Source: Bryobacterales bacterium
GTDB taxonomy: Bacteria > Acidobacteriota > Terriglobia > Bryobacterales > Bryobacteraceae
Assembly: GCA_016713735.1 (NCBI GenBank)
Contig: JADJOP010000004.1
Coordinates: forward strand, 124,001 to 188,000
Length of the DNA: 64,000 bases
Direction: 5' to 3'
The notes below the pieces were generated by a model. The model did no database searches. It had not been told where the DNA came from and saw nothing but the letters and a program-made list of their open reading frames with translations. Position 1 is the first letter of the stretch, and each line of letters begins with the position of its first letter. The position numbers and the translations under genes were made by a program. Below, piece after piece: positions 63,658-64,000 of the stretch.

Positions 63658-64000
63658 CAACCTCTCTCCACCACGCTGAGCTTGTTCAGCGAACGCGCCA
63701 GCGACGCCGCCACCGCGCCCAGCGACATCTCCAGCGCTTCGGCAATCTCCCGGTAGCGCAGCCCCTCGGCGCGCAGCAGCAGGCAATAGCGGTCGCGCTC
63801 GGGCAGCGCCGCCACCACGTTTTGCATGCGAGCCTGGCGCGCCTTCCAGTCGGCCTGTTCCTCGGGCGTCATGCCGCCATCCACCAGGTCGAACTCCGCC
63901 GTCTCGCATCCCCTTCGCGTCAGCCGCTTCAATGCCAGGTTGTGGCCCACGCGAAACACCCAACCGCGCAGGCAATCCCGCGGCTTTCCCTGCCGCAGGT
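63657..64000 (-). CDS. ECF-type RNA polymerase sigma factor (N terminus beyond window)
   Basis: Partial. The frame continues to the window end, so the first residues are missing. Region 2 ends at LRGWVFRVGHNLALKRLTRR, and region 4 has LPERDRYCLLLRAEGLRYREIAEALEMSLGAVAASLARSLNKL, the sigma-4 helix-turn-helix. The linker is rich in Gln/Ala/Arg. It overlaps the anti-sigma gene by one base. It probably directs the downstream quinoprotein operon and its own transcription, which is inference from gene order. Confidence 0.88.
   Translation of the reverse strand, partial: LRQGKPRDCLRGWVFRVGHNLALKRLTRRGCETAEFDLVDGGMTPEEQADWKARQARMQNVVAALPERDRYCLLLRAEGLRYREIAEALEMSLGAVAASLARSLNKLSVVERG

Overview
The window (about 63% G+C by eye) most resembles an acidobacterium of the Solibacter/Bryobacter type. 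This is inferred from gene content: large outer-membrane receptors with an N-terminal carboxypeptidase-regulatory domain, GWxTD protein, paired DUF1592/DUF1552 proteins, WPxFRG-type PQQ-like propellers, a sulfatase and a quinoprotein with cytochrome c. A complete 16S-23S-5S rRNA operon at 50474-55864 would allow exact placement by search.

Layout. 1-8.9 kb: 3' end of a probable M14 carboxypeptidase gene translationally coupled to two D-2-hydroxyacid dehydrogenases, then FabG, a UbiD-family decarboxylase, a GltS symporter, an orphan histidine kinase and a C39-like cysteine peptidase. 8.9-17 kb: ribosomal protein S1, then a 1131-codon TonB-receptor-like gene flanked by two secreted PQQ-type propellers, one carrying two EF-hand loops. 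17-25.9 kb: tRNA-Lys, DUF465 protein, aminotransferase with a small OB-fold-like protein, a frameshifted TonB receptor, DinB protein, amine oxidase, secreted MsrB and a xylonate-dehydratase-like IlvD/Edd enzyme. 25.9-30.5 kb: DUF1592/DUF1552 pair and an M20 peptidase. 30.5-33.3 kb: the most unusual cassette, a PAAR protein with a C-terminal HExxH (M91/NleD-like) toxin domain, a lipoprotein and an FHA protein with a DcrB/EagR-like tail. 33.3-44.7 kb: amidohydrolase, outer-membrane protein, GWxTD protein and an NtrB/NtrC-like pair whose kinase has a PDZ domain and several membrane helices. 44.7-49.8 kb: GT9-like protein, cupin, a triple-repeat protein, phosphoesterase and an NfrB-like glycosyltransferase. 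49.8-55.9 kb: rRNA operon with tandem promoters, tRNA-Ala then tRNA-Ile, long processing stalks and a terminator. 55.9-64 kb: YjgN/M48 pair, then a minus-strand run of ECF sigma factor, anti-sigma factor, dihaem cytochrome c, PQQ dehydrogenase, YVTN lipoprotein and sulfatase.

Two general observations. First, many first-in-transcript genes have a TANNNT box ending only 6-9 nt before the start codon and no Shine-Dalgarno sequence, suggesting leaderless transcripts, whereas operon-internal genes have clear GGAGG-like sites. Second, three genes between 15.6 and 22.1 kb carry apparent single-base lesions (two receptors and the DinB gene), which may be sequence errors or real decay.
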